Positions 20,754 through 29,296 of a DNA stretch of 64,000 bases are shown one piece after another. Where the stretch lies: positions 2,604,001-2,668,000 of the forward strand of contig NZ_CP044399.1 of the NCBI RefSeq assembly GCF_008931805.1. The letters run 5' to 3'. Numbering within the stretch: the stretch's first letter is position 1; each line of letters starts with the position of its first letter. The translations under genes were made by a program, and so were the position numbers. The notes under the pieces were generated by a model, which saw only the letters and a list, made by a program, of their open reading frames with translations, did no database searches and was not told the DNA's origin. The DNA is from Moritella marina ATCC 15381. Its GTDB lineage: Bacteria > Pseudomonadota > Gammaproteobacteria > Enterobacterales > Moritellaceae.

Positions 20754-20858
20754 ATTAAGTAAACTTTTTTATTTACTTTATTTTCAATTCAGGCTTTACA
20801 AACTTAAGTAAAGCGATTACCTTATTAAACAGTTAATAAACAAAAAGGTTTACTTAAT
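20754..20858. promoter_or_regulatory. Operator array with four TTTACTTAA-type motifs
   Basis: ATTAAGTAAAC at 20754-20764 and its exact inverse GTTTACTTAAT at 20848-20858 bracket two further copies, ATTTACTTTA at 20771-20780 and CTTAAGTAAAG at 20803-20813. The last copy ends at the start codon of the reductase gene, so binding there would block translation-start-proximal transcription. The array fills the divergent promoter region of the SufR-like regulator. Confidence 0.65.
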
Positions 20859-21497
20859 ATGAGATTAATTATCGTCAGTGGCAGTCAACGTCAACATTCA
20901 GAAAGTGCAAAAGTTGCGGCGTACATCGCCAGTGCAGCAGGCCAATATAAAACCGTTCAACATATCGAGCTGTGTAAATACCAACTACCCTTTTGGGATG
21001 GCGATGACAAAAGTAAATCTGCGCCAGGCTGTGACTGGCCAGTCATTAGCGAAGCACTGGTTAAGGCCGATGCGTTCGTGCTTATCACCCCAGAGTGGCA
21101 AGGTATGGCAACCCCCATATTAAAGAACTTTTTGATGATGTGCACACCTGATGACACAGCACATAAGCCCGCACTGTTAGTGTCAGTCGTCGGTGGTGTT
21201 AGTGGTGCTAATCCAATAGCAGAATTAAGAATGAATGGCTGTAAAAATAATAAGTTAGTAGCAATACCAGATCACTTAATCATTCGTAATGTCGGTGATG
21301 TATTAAATACTTTAGCAGATGAGGCCTTGAGTCACGAACCAGACCAAAGCATTCACCACCGAGACAAGAGTATCCGCCATCGAATTGGCTACAGCTTACA
21401 TACACTGCACCTGTACAGCCAAGCATTGGGGAAAATTCGTCAGTGTCAGCAACAACAACCTTATGCTCAGCAAGAGCAGTACAGTTACGGCATGTAG
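20859..21497 (+). CDS. NADPH-dependent FMN reductase family protein
   Basis: Flavodoxin-fold oxidoreductase that reduces FMN, quinones or azo compounds with NAD(P)H. The 212-residue protein starts with the phosphate-binding loop VSGSQRQHSES and has the family motif TPEWQGMATPILKNF. The C-terminal 60 residues (many His, Gln) are longer than in most relatives. The ATG at 20859 sits against the last operator motif. It is followed after 53 bp by a VOC gene, and is probably controlled by the divergent SufR-like regulator. The substrate is not predictable. Confidence 0.82.
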   Translation: MRLIIVSGSQRQHSESAKVAAYIASAAGQYKTVQHIELCKYQLPFWDGDDKSKSAPGCDWPVISEALVKADAFVLITPEWQGMATPILKNFLMMCTPDDTAHKPALLVSVVGGVSGANPIAELRMNGCKNNKLVAIPDHLIIRNVGDVLNTLADEALSHEPDQSIHHRDKSIRHRIGYSLHTLHLYSQALGKIRQCQQQQPYAQQEQYSYGM

Positions 21498-21550
21498 ACG
21501 CACAGTTTAAACATATATAGCTTTCATTTACAAAACTTAAGGACATCATC

Positions 21551-21967
21551 ATGATACAACTAGAACACGTTAATTTAATTGTACGCGATATCGAAGAAAC
21601 ACTTATCTTTTACCGCGCCGCTTTTCCACATTGGTCAATACGAGGTGGTGACAAAGGTGAATGGTCAGGTAAACCAAGAAATTGGATTCATTTTGGTGAT
21701 GATTACCAATATCTGGCTTTTGGTGATAATGGGGTTGGTGACAATCGAGATTTAGCTGGCCACCAAGTGGGACTAGCACATTTCGCTTACGTCACCGATG
21801 ATATTGCAGGTATAATCAACCGCTTAAACGACGCAGGTTTTGCTATTGCCAAAGATGGTATGGAGGATGAATATCGCCAAAATATTTACTTCCTCGACCC
21901 AAATGGCTATGAAGTGGAGTTTGTACAATATAATACCGACATACCCAATTTAAGAAATCGTTATTGA
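21551..21967 (+). CDS. VOC family protein (glyoxalase/dioxygenase fold)
   Basis: A 138-residue metal-binding protein of the vicinal-oxygen-chelate superfamily. It has two beta-alpha-beta modules: LEHVNLIVRDIEETLIFYR at the N terminus and HFAYVTDDIAGIINRL in the middle, with metal ligands expected at the first His, the His of LAHFAYV and the Glu of GYEVEFVQY. An AAGGACATC ribosome site precedes the ATG. It likely forms an operon with the FMN reductase 53 bp upstream. Substrate unknown. Confidence 0.8.
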   Translation: MIQLEHVNLIVRDIEETLIFYRAAFPHWSIRGGDKGEWSGKPRNWIHFGDDYQYLAFGDNGVGDNRDLAGHQVGLAHFAYVTDDIAGIINRLNDAGFAIAKDGMEDEYRQNIYFLDPNGYEVEFVQYNTDIPNLRNRY

Positions 21968-22270
21968 ATACCTTGCAGCGACACTGATACCACTATTTTA
22001 TATAAGGTGGTATCAACCGAAGTAAAAATAATAAACCGTAAATACGATAAAAATAAAAACAGAGTATAATTAATACAATAAATATAAAGAACTTAATACT
22101 ACAATATACTGCGTATACCACTTATGGGATAACGGCAATAATTAGCTAATATAAACATCCATTTTTTGTGATAAAACTCTCATTATAAATTTGAAGTTTT
22201 GCATAAACAGCAAATATAAGTGAACATAGTGTTGTGTATTCAACCCTATAAATGATCTAAGATCGCAGTA
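21968..22270. other. Intergenic region before the GGDEF-EAL gene
   Basis: 303 bp, very AT-rich, no credible ORF. A small hairpin (GATACCACT.../...AAGGTGGTATC, near 21989-22014) follows the VOC stop and could end its transcript; otherwise nothing recognised. Confidence 0.4.
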
Positions 22271-24826
22271 ATGACAATTTCAAAACCCCAAACTCTTCGT
22301 AAAGCGGTGATGCTCCCTTTCACCTTACTGCTTTTGCTTACTGTGGCCGTACTCACTTTTGTTCAAAATAGTAATTATGAACGAATGCTCAATGAAATCA
22401 GTAGCAAATTACTCAGCTCCTACTCAGAAAATATCAGTAACAACCTAGATCGATTTTTAGAGCAGCCTTTTAATACCACGCTCACGATTGCCGATAGCAT
22501 CCAGCGTAATCAACTCGATCAAACGGCAGATTTAAGTAAAATCGAAAATTATCTGCATGCCGCGATGACTGATATTTATAGTTCACAACAACAAATTAGC
22601 ACCATTGCATTTGGTGATGAACACCAAAATTACGTCGGTTTTCGTCTGCACCGCGACAAATCACTTAGCTTAATGCTGCAAGATAAGCGCACCAATAATA
22701 GCCTTGATTTTTATAATGGCATTACCATTGATACACAGATTCATCACAGTATCCAAAGCTACGACCCAACAATACGACCTTGGTATGCACCTTTTGCTGA
22801 AAACAAAGCCGCAGGTTGGGCAAACATCTACAGTAATATTGATTCCGAAAAGACCTTTACGATTTCCAGTGCAGCTCCGGTTATACGCGATAATAAATTA
22901 TTAGGTGTAGTCGCCACTGATATCGACTTACTGCAACTGTCACAATTTATCAAACCTGACAGTAGTGAATTCGGTGGTTTAACCTATATCACCAATGCCG
23001 ATGGCGCTTTAATTGCCAACTCGTTACAAGCTCCATTAATCGATCCAGACAACCAGCATATCTTAGCAACTGATAGTGATAGCACACTCATCGCAATTAA
23101 TGCAGCACAAATTATTGAGCAACAATTAGAAACAGATCAACATGCCGCAACATTCGAATTCAGCCATGACAGCATTCGTTATTTCAGTCGTATCAGCGCT
23201 TATAACAATAACAATTTGCAGTGGTATATTGTCGTTACACTACCAGAAGACGTCTTACTCGGAGGGTTACCAAGCCAGCAGCGTTTAGGTGTAGCAGCAG
23301 CACTTGTCCTCGCCTTCTTTGGCTTGTTAATGGGGTTATTTTTACTGCGAACTATCACGCAGCCGATTATGGATATTGCTGAAGTATCACAGCACTTAGA
23401 CCATAACAACTGGGACGTCAGTATCGATGAAGGCATCAAATTACATGAAACAACTCTGCTTATTTCTGCATTCAAGTCAATGTCATCACGATTAGAACAT
23501 TCGTTTACTACACTGCGTAAGCAGCTGCTATCAGACACGATGACCGGGCTATTAAGTCGTGATGGTTTTGTGGAAAGGCTACATAACCCGACCTCACAAA
23601 AGCAAGGGATCTTGGTGTTGCTTGGGCTACGCTCGTTCCGTCACATCAGTAATAGTTTAGGCCAACATAAAAGTGAGCAGTTACTCGTTGCTATCGCCAG
23701 TCGCTTGCAACAAAGTACGGCAGACAAAGTAACCATCAGCCGCATTGATAAGGATACCTTTGCGGTATTCTATCCTGACTTTATAGACCTTTCTCATAGC
23801 CATCAAGTTGCTGAAAAGTTACTAACCGACTTTAAAAATCCCTTTACCATTAACGGTACCGAAGTATTAGTGGGTGCTGACGCAGGGATAATGAGTGGTC
23901 AATTCGATAATATTGAGATCGATGTATGGTTACAAAATTCAAGCCTCGCACTGACCTATGCCGTGAAGCAAGAACAAGTAAAATGCTGCCATTATCAAGA
24001 TTACATGATCGCAGCCTCACAAGAAAAAACCCGCTTAACAGCCGACTTACAGCGTGCTATCAGCAACAATGAATTTGCCGTATATTACCAGCCAGTCATT
24101 GATTTAACTAACGATACCATTGCCGGCGCCGAGGCCTTAGTACGCTGGCACAACCCAGTTCGAGGGCTCGTATCGCCACTAGACTTTATCCCCGTCGCCG
24201 AAGACACTGGTATGATTGTCGATATTGGTAAGCAAATCTTATTACAAGCCTGTACTGACACTAAAATGCAAATAGACAGCGGCCTGTGGCCAAGTGATTT
24301 CTCTCTACACGTAAATATGTCGGTACGCGAATTACTGCACCCAAATTATGTATTAAGAGTGAAAGAAATTCTGGCGTTAACCCAATTACCAGCCGCGAAT
24401 CTGACCCTCGAAATAACCGAATCACGCTTAGTCAGTCAGCCATTATTAACCAATCAATTGCTGGGTGAGCTACGCGATTTAGGCATACATATTGCCATTG
24501 ATGATTTTGGTACTGGCTATTCATCACTGGCTTACCTGACACAGCTGCAGTTCGATTCATTAAAGATAGACCGTTCTTTTGTCAGCCAAATGCTCGACAG
24601 TGATAACCACGCAGCGATCATAGCCGCCATTATTACGATGACAGAGACATTCAACTCCGACATTGTTGCAGAAGGTGTCGAAACAATTGAACAAGCCAAC
24701 CACCTTAAAAGCCTAGGCTGTCGTTACGCACAAGGTTTTTATTATGCTCGCCCTAAACCACTCTCTGAGTGGGACATTACTCACGGTACTCGTGATTCAC
24801 AACCACAGCATAATAGCCTAACTTAA
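22271..24826 (+). CDS. Cache-GGDEF-EAL protein, probable c-di-GMP phosphodiesterase
   Basis: An 851-residue membrane sensor. Membrane segments at about 14-33 and 338-358 enclose a Cache-type periplasmic ligand domain (DPTIRPWYAPF and the GVVATDIDL motif are typical). A HAMP-like linker follows, then a GGDEF domain (about 425-575) whose signature is replaced by RIDKDTFAVF, so it is not expected to make c-di-GMP. The EAL domain (about 590-840) is intact: AEALVRW, LEITES, DDFGTGYSSL, LKIDRSF and EGVET. Net activity is therefore probably c-di-GMP breakdown in response to a small external ligand. Monocistronic. Confidence 0.88.
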   Translation: MTISKPQTLRKAVMLPFTLLLLLTVAVLTFVQNSNYERMLNEISSKLLSSYSENISNNLDRFLEQPFNTTLTIADSIQRNQLDQTADLSKIENYLHAAMTDIYSSQQQISTIAFGDEHQNYVGFRLHRDKSLSLMLQDKRTNNSLDFYNGITIDTQIHHSIQSYDPTIRPWYAPFAENKAAGWANIYSNIDSEKTFTISSAAPVIRDNKLLGVVATDIDLLQLSQFIKPDSSEFGGLTYITNADGALIANSLQAPLIDPDNQHILATDSDSTLIAINAAQIIEQQLETDQHAATFEFSHDSIRYFSRISAYNNNNLQWYIVVTLPEDVLLGGLPSQQRLGVAAALVLAFFGLLMGLFLLRTITQPIMDIAEVSQHLDHNNWDVSIDEGIKLHETTLLISAFKSMSSRLEHSFTTLRKQLLSDTMTGLLSRDGFVERLHNPTSQKQGILVLLGLRSFRHISNSLGQHKSEQLLVAIASRLQQSTADKVTISRIDKDTFAVFYPDFIDLSHSHQVAEKLLTDFKNPFTINGTEVLVGADAGIMSGQFDNIEIDVWLQNSSLALTYAVKQEQVKCCHYQDYMIAASQEKTRLTADLQRAISNNEFAVYYQPVIDLTNDTIAGAEALVRWHNPVRGLVSPLDFIPVAEDTGMIVDIGKQILLQACTDTKMQIDSGLWPSDFSLHVNMSVRELLHPNYVLRVKEILALTQLPAANLTLEITESRLVSQPLLTNQLLGELRDLGIHIAIDDFGTGYSSLAYLTQLQFDSLKIDRSFVSQMLDSDNHAAIIAAIITMTETFNSDIVAEGVETIEQANHLKSLGCRYAQGFYYARPKPLSEWDITHGTRDSQPQHNSLT

Positions 24827-25122
24827 TTCACAACAGCGCCAATTTTCAAGACCGATACGCTTTACAACTACACTTGTACGCTTAATTATTCCTGTTGATC
24901 ACAAAACAACGACAAAATAGAACAACCCGTCTCAAAAACTCTATTCATTAAGTGAATATGCGATCTCGATTGAAAAATAAATGAAAAAGATACGATAACC
25001 TCCCCTTCATTCACAAATAATCAACATTTGTGATGCGTAATGCACACTCGCCGTTAGCGATAACAGTGCTGCAATTACGCCTGGTCAAATTTAGTTACAA
25101 TAGCTATTACATGGAGTTTTAA

Positions 25123-26391
25123 ATGCGCATTTTTTTGACGTTATTAATATCAACCCTGAGTTTTAACAGCCTTGCCCTCGATAGTACTTATTTACAATGT
25201 TATGGCGTCAAAGACAGTTTCGCCGCACGCTCTGATTTGATCAAAAAATCATGGGCAGTTAACCCTAGCAATCAATACCTCAAACTTGACGGTTATTGGA
25301 AGGACAATGGTTACAATGCTGACACTGAAAATTATTTCATCGTCAAAGCGATTGATTCACAGCCCGTTACATCCGCTCAAGTACACAGCACGTTAGCCAG
25401 TATGTGTAAGAATACCCTCGCGAACAAATACTCAAACGAGTACACCAGTAATGTCACTTATTTTGCGGCCAACAGTTCGGTTGGTTATGAGTATCCCGTC
25501 ATGACCGAAACTGATGCACTCGCTATCAACAATAGCGAATTACCCGTCACATACAACAATATGCTGCGTTATGCATTTGCATCAAGTTATGTCTACAGTA
25601 CTGAACAGGGATCGTCACCGTTCTCATTTACCGACAATCCGACTTTCCAACAGTTAATGCTAAACGAAAATAGCCTCGAGCTGGATGTTATTGCTCGTTA
25701 TGTTGGTGACAGTGGTGTTCACGGTGTGGCAATTAAAGTACCCGCGGTGCCAAGTAAAAACCTCGAACAAGAGATCATTATTGCGTTTAAAGGCACGAGT
25801 AACGGCGGGGATGTAATGCAAGACATCGAACTCGTACTGACCAACCTTTCAGAAACGGATGAAGACTGGCAAATTGATGCGTATAATTTTACGCAACAAA
25901 TTCTTGCACAATACCCTGCAAATGCAGCGTCATTAACCCGTGGCTACCAAGCATCAAGCGCAGCGACAAGTTATAATGTGGTATTAACAGGTCATTCATT
26001 AGGTGCTTATACCGCCATTGATGCGAGTGTCAGAACGGGTGTATTAGCACGCGTATTCTCATCACCAGCAACCCGTATCATCGAAAAATACATTCACGCT
26101 TTTGCCAATAAGATGCGTTACAACAACGTCATTAATATGGTTCGTGAAAAGGATCCGGTTGCGACACTCTCTGGCCGTCACAACGAAAACATGATTTATT
26201 TCCCGAAAGCACCAGGCTCAAATCCGGCGGATAGTCATTACTTAACGCCCTTCATTAATGACATATTAATGCCACTAGCGAACGAACAAGCAAGTGCAGC
26301 TAACAAGCCGACACATGTTTACATCACTCCGGATACCAGCGTTGGCGCAGGGTTAACAGAATTAGTGAATACCTGGGGTCATGTTAATTAA
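25123..26391 (+). CDS. Secreted lipase-like alpha/beta hydrolase
   Basis: A 422-residue exported protein with a clear signal peptide (MRIFLTLLISTLSFNSLA, cleavage near residue 18). The central region fits class 3 lipases: an oxyanion strand IIIAFKGTSNGGD and the nucleophile elbow TGHSLGAYTA, with Asp in REKDPVATLSG and a His near NPADSHYL as the other likely triad members. It has GGAG before the ATG and a hairpin terminator behind it. It is probably released or periplasmic; true substrate (triglyceride, phospholipid, other ester) is unknown. Confidence 0.8.
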   Translation: MRIFLTLLISTLSFNSLALDSTYLQCYGVKDSFAARSDLIKKSWAVNPSNQYLKLDGYWKDNGYNADTENYFIVKAIDSQPVTSAQVHSTLASMCKNTLANKYSNEYTSNVTYFAANSSVGYEYPVMTETDALAINNSELPVTYNNMLRYAFASSYVYSTEQGSSPFSFTDNPTFQQLMLNENSLELDVIARYVGDSGVHGVAIKVPAVPSKNLEQEIIIAFKGTSNGGDVMQDIELVLTNLSETDEDWQIDAYNFTQQILAQYPANAASLTRGYQASSAATSYNVVLTGHSLGAYTAIDASVRTGVLARVFSSPATRIIEKYIHAFANKMRYNNVINMVREKDPVATLSGRHNENMIYFPKAPGSNPADSHYLTPFINDILMPLANEQASAANKPTHVYITPDTSVGAGLTELVNTWGHVN

Positions 26392-26426
26392 CACCAGATA
26401 GTCAGTCTTTATCAACGCTAATAAAA

Positions 26427-26460
26427 GCGGGCCTATCTGTGATGATAGGCCCTCTTCATT
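26427..26460 (+). terminator. Terminator after the lipase-like gene
   Basis: A perfect 9 bp stem GGGCCTATC/GATAGGCCC with a six-base loop, followed by TCTTCATT. The T-tract is interrupted, so efficiency is uncertain. Confidence 0.7.
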
Positions 26461-26568
26461 AAAAAAAGGAAGATAAAAGGAATATTAAAACTATATGATT
26501 AGTTTATTATTGAAGGCCAATATATTCATGTTGTTAAATAGGAAACCAAAAACGACAAACTAAATACC

Positions 26569-26673
26569 ATGAATGATTCAAGTAAAGAAAGCCTAGATAA
26601 AGCCAAAGAAGAAGTAATGCAAGCACTTGAAAAGTTAAAAAAAAATAACAAATATCCCCCACTTGAAAAATGA
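26569..26673 (+). CDS. Possible 34-residue peptide
   Basis: A short ORF, MNDSSKESLDKAKEEVMQAL and so on, that would give a charged amphipathic helix ending in KKNNKYPPLEK. Composition looks protein-like, but there is no clear ribosome site and no family recognised. It lies in the 376 bp gap between the lipase gene and gltS; the rest of that gap holds only the terminator. Confidence 0.3.
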   Translation: MNDSSKESLDKAKEEVMQALEKLKKNNKYPPLEK

Positions 26674-26767
26674 TCAATCCAGACACATAAAACAACTTAT
26701 AAAAGACACAAAAATGCTTATAAATATTGATGATAGCTAGCGTAACGGATCCTAAATATAAGCTAAA

Positions 26768-28009
26768 TTACACCGCAAAGATATCCAACAAGAATTGAAT
26801 AATCAGGGCATTGGCAATATCAATAAAAAATGCGCCCACCAGCGGTACAACAACAAAGGCTTTTGCAGAAGCACCAAACTTCTCGGTTACCGCGGTCATA
26901 TTGGCAATCGCTGTTGGTGTTGCACCTAACGCCAATCCCGCATAACCAGCTGACATCACTGCTGCGTCATAGTCTTTACCCATTAACGGAAAGACCACAA
27001 AGATAACAAAGCCAGTCACAATAAGTACCTGCGCAGCAAGCATGATTAATATAGGTCCACCTAGCCCGCCTAATGTCCACAGCTGTAAACTCATTAATGA
27101 CATGGCTAGAAACAAGCCCAAACTTAAATCAGAAATTAAGGCTAACGAACGACTACGCTCAGGCCATGTCAACTTAGGCAATATTAACGGGCCTAAATTG
27201 ATGACGATAATGCCCGCAAACAAACAAGTAACAAACTCAGGTAAATGTAAGCCTAGGTTGCCGATAATGACATTCAGCCCAAGTCCTAAACCAATACTGA
27301 CACTGATAATCAATATTGAATTCAGCATATGGTGATAATCTATCGGTGCCGCAGTGTTCGCCTGTGTTTGTTTAGTCTGCTTAGTTTGATGCTGTGTAAG
27401 TTCATGCAAGGTTCCGACGGTGAGCTCAGGTTCTTTACTCGGTTCCAGCTTATAATGGCTGATTAAATACTTGGCAATCGGACCACCAATAACGCCACCA
27501 AGGATCAGGCCAAAGGTCGCACACGCAATACCAATTTCCATCGCGTTGCTGATATTATATTTCTCAACAAACAGCGGCGCCCACGCAATCGCGGTACCGT
27601 GTCCACCACTTAAGGACACAGAACCACCAATAATACCGACTTCTGGTAATTGCTGGGTAAACTGTGCAACCGTTAAGCCTGTGAAATTTTGCAAAAACAA
27701 ATAAATGACCGCAATCACCAACAAGATAATTAACGGTTTACCACCTTTAAGCAGCGTTGAAAAGCGTGAGGACAGGCCAATAATAGTGAAAAACACAATC
27801 AATAGCGTATCACGTACCGCTAATGAAAATTGTAATTCGATATCAAATGCGCCATAAATAATAGCGAAAACAATAGATGCTATTAAGCCGCCAGAAACTG
27901 GCTCGGGGATATTATATTCTTGTAAAAAAGCGACTTTGCGTGTCAGGAACTTACCTATAAACAGCACCAAAATCGCCACAATCACAGTTTGTCTTACGTC
28001 CAATTCCAT
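26768..28009 (-). CDS. gltS: Sodium/glutamate symporter GltS
   Basis: Sodium-coupled glutamate uptake carrier of the inner membrane. The 413-residue protein has about ten membrane segments in two inverted halves; family hallmarks are GGLIASIVFAI, the re-entrant loops IIGGSVSLSGGHGTAIAW and AGYAGLALGATPTAIANM (Gly/Ser-rich, partly palindromic in sequence) and a hydrophilic central linker (Gln/Thr-rich, near 205-225). An AGGGG ribosome site precedes the ATG. It lies in the same direction as the HAD gene 134 bp upstream, but likely has its own promoter. Confidence 0.94.
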   Translation of the reverse strand: MELDVRQTVIVAILVLFIGKFLTRKVAFLQEYNIPEPVSGGLIASIVFAIIYGAFDIELQFSLAVRDTLLIVFFTIIGLSSRFSTLLKGGKPLIILLVIAVIYLFLQNFTGLTVAQFTQQLPEVGIIGGSVSLSGGHGTAIAWAPLFVEKYNISNAMEIGIACATFGLILGGVIGGPIAKYLISHYKLEPSKEPELTVGTLHELTQHQTKQTKQTQANTAAPIDYHHMLNSILIISVSIGLGLGLNVIIGNLGLHLPEFVTCLFAGIIVINLGPLILPKLTWPERSRSLALISDLSLGLFLAMSLMSLQLWTLGGLGGPILIMLAAQVLIVTGFVIFVVFPLMGKDYDAAVMSAGYAGLALGATPTAIANMTAVTEKFGASAKAFVVVPLVGAFFIDIANALIIQFLLDIFAV

Positions 28010-28143
28010 CAGTACCCCTTAGTTATTTTTTAGATCTTCCTTTACAGATATTACCTACTTAAGGCTTACCCATTTAGATATGGTCTAATAGTTAACTAAG
28101 AGATTACCTGCTGAAATTTGAATCCACAAACCATAAACATCAA

Positions 28144-29007
28144 TTAATCGACTTGAAACCAATCAATATAATGGCTTGGCATTACGTCAAACTCACGGCT
28201 TAAATCAGCAACTAGATCATCATCATTCGTATATTCTTTATTTGCCATTTTAGCAGTAAGATCATCAGCATGAATACCCGTGGTTAAAAACAAACTAGCG
28301 ATACCTGCTGTATTCGCGCCGCGGATGTCGTGTTCTAAACTATCGCCTACAGCAATGGCATTATCCCAACCGCCTAACAAGGTATGACACATGGCATAGA
28401 TTTGCGCTTGTGGTTTACCGTGCCAATATACTGTGCCGCCCATGTCAGCATAAGCCATGGCAATAGAACCTGGGCATAAATTTAAGCCACCATCCGGTCT
28501 CATCGCCACTAAATCAGGATTACTCACCACCATTTCTAAACCACGGGCAAAAGCAATATCCAGATCTATTTGATAATCAGCAACCGTGCCACGTTCAACG
28601 CCATAACACATGATAAATGACGCTTCTTCAATCACCACACTGGTTAAACCGCAATCTTCGAGTACAGTACCGTTGATCCCCTCGCCCCAGCCAAACACCA
28701 AGGCATTAGTGCCTAAATGGTCAAATTTACCTTGCTTGAAATTGTGGCGCATGTGATCGCCCGATGTCAGTACATCAATATACAGATCACGACGAATACC
28801 GGAATCGGTTAAACGCTGATAAGAGAAATTGTGGGTATTGCCACTGTTCGATAAGATCACGACTTTTTTGTGGTGTTGTTGTAAAAATTCTAATGTCGCA
28901 ACCGCGTTAGGAAAAGCATCACCGCCATTGTGCAGTACGCCCCATTGATCCAAGATAAAAGTATCAAAATCGTTAATAATGTCTTTAAGACCGGAAATCA
29001 TGTTCAC
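28144..29007 (-). CDS. HAD-superfamily class IIA phosphatase (TIGR01459-like)
   Basis: A 287-residue hydrolase of the HAD superfamily, class IIA. The nucleophile motif is FILDQWGVLHNG (Asp, with Gln-Trp in place of the usual x-D), motif II is VILSNSG, and the C-terminal motif is AVGDSLEHDIRGANTAGI. The Gln after the catalytic Asp (DQWGV) is typical of this subgroup; substrate is unknown. Start is ambiguous: a GTG at 29007 has GGAG 10 nt upstream, whereas an ATG two codons later is 16 nt away, so I keep the GTG. It is divergent from the sensor kinase gene. Confidence 0.78.
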   Translation of the reverse strand: MNMISGLKDIINDFDTFILDQWGVLHNGGDAFPNAVATLEFLQQHHKKVVILSNSGNTHNFSYQRLTDSGIRRDLYIDVLTSGDHMRHNFKQGKFDHLGTNALVFGWGEGINGTVLEDCGLTSVVIEEASFIMCYGVERGTVADYQIDLDIAFARGLEMVVSNPDLVAMRPDGGLNLCPGSIAMAYADMGGTVYWHGKPQAQIYAMCHTLLGGWDNAIAVGDSLEHDIRGANTAGIASLFLTTGIHADDLTAKMANKEYTNDDDLVADLSREFDVMPSHYIDWFQVD

Positions 29008-29296
29008 TTTTTCATTTCTCCAACAGCATCTGCCACTGATATTAAATATAAATCGCTCGAGTCATGAATGGCTCAAATCATCAATGGCTTGAATAAGATA
29101 GTCCACTATATACTTAAACCCACAAATCCCCACTAAATTACGTCATATAAATACCCAGAAACAAGGTGTAAATACGGTGTAACGTGATTGCAGATCCAGT
29201 TTTATTAGCGAAAAATTGTTAAGTTAGCGCTTAGTTATGAGTTCTTGATGACAAAACGTCTACGAACTCTCTTATTATGCGCTTTCTATCAGCGGT

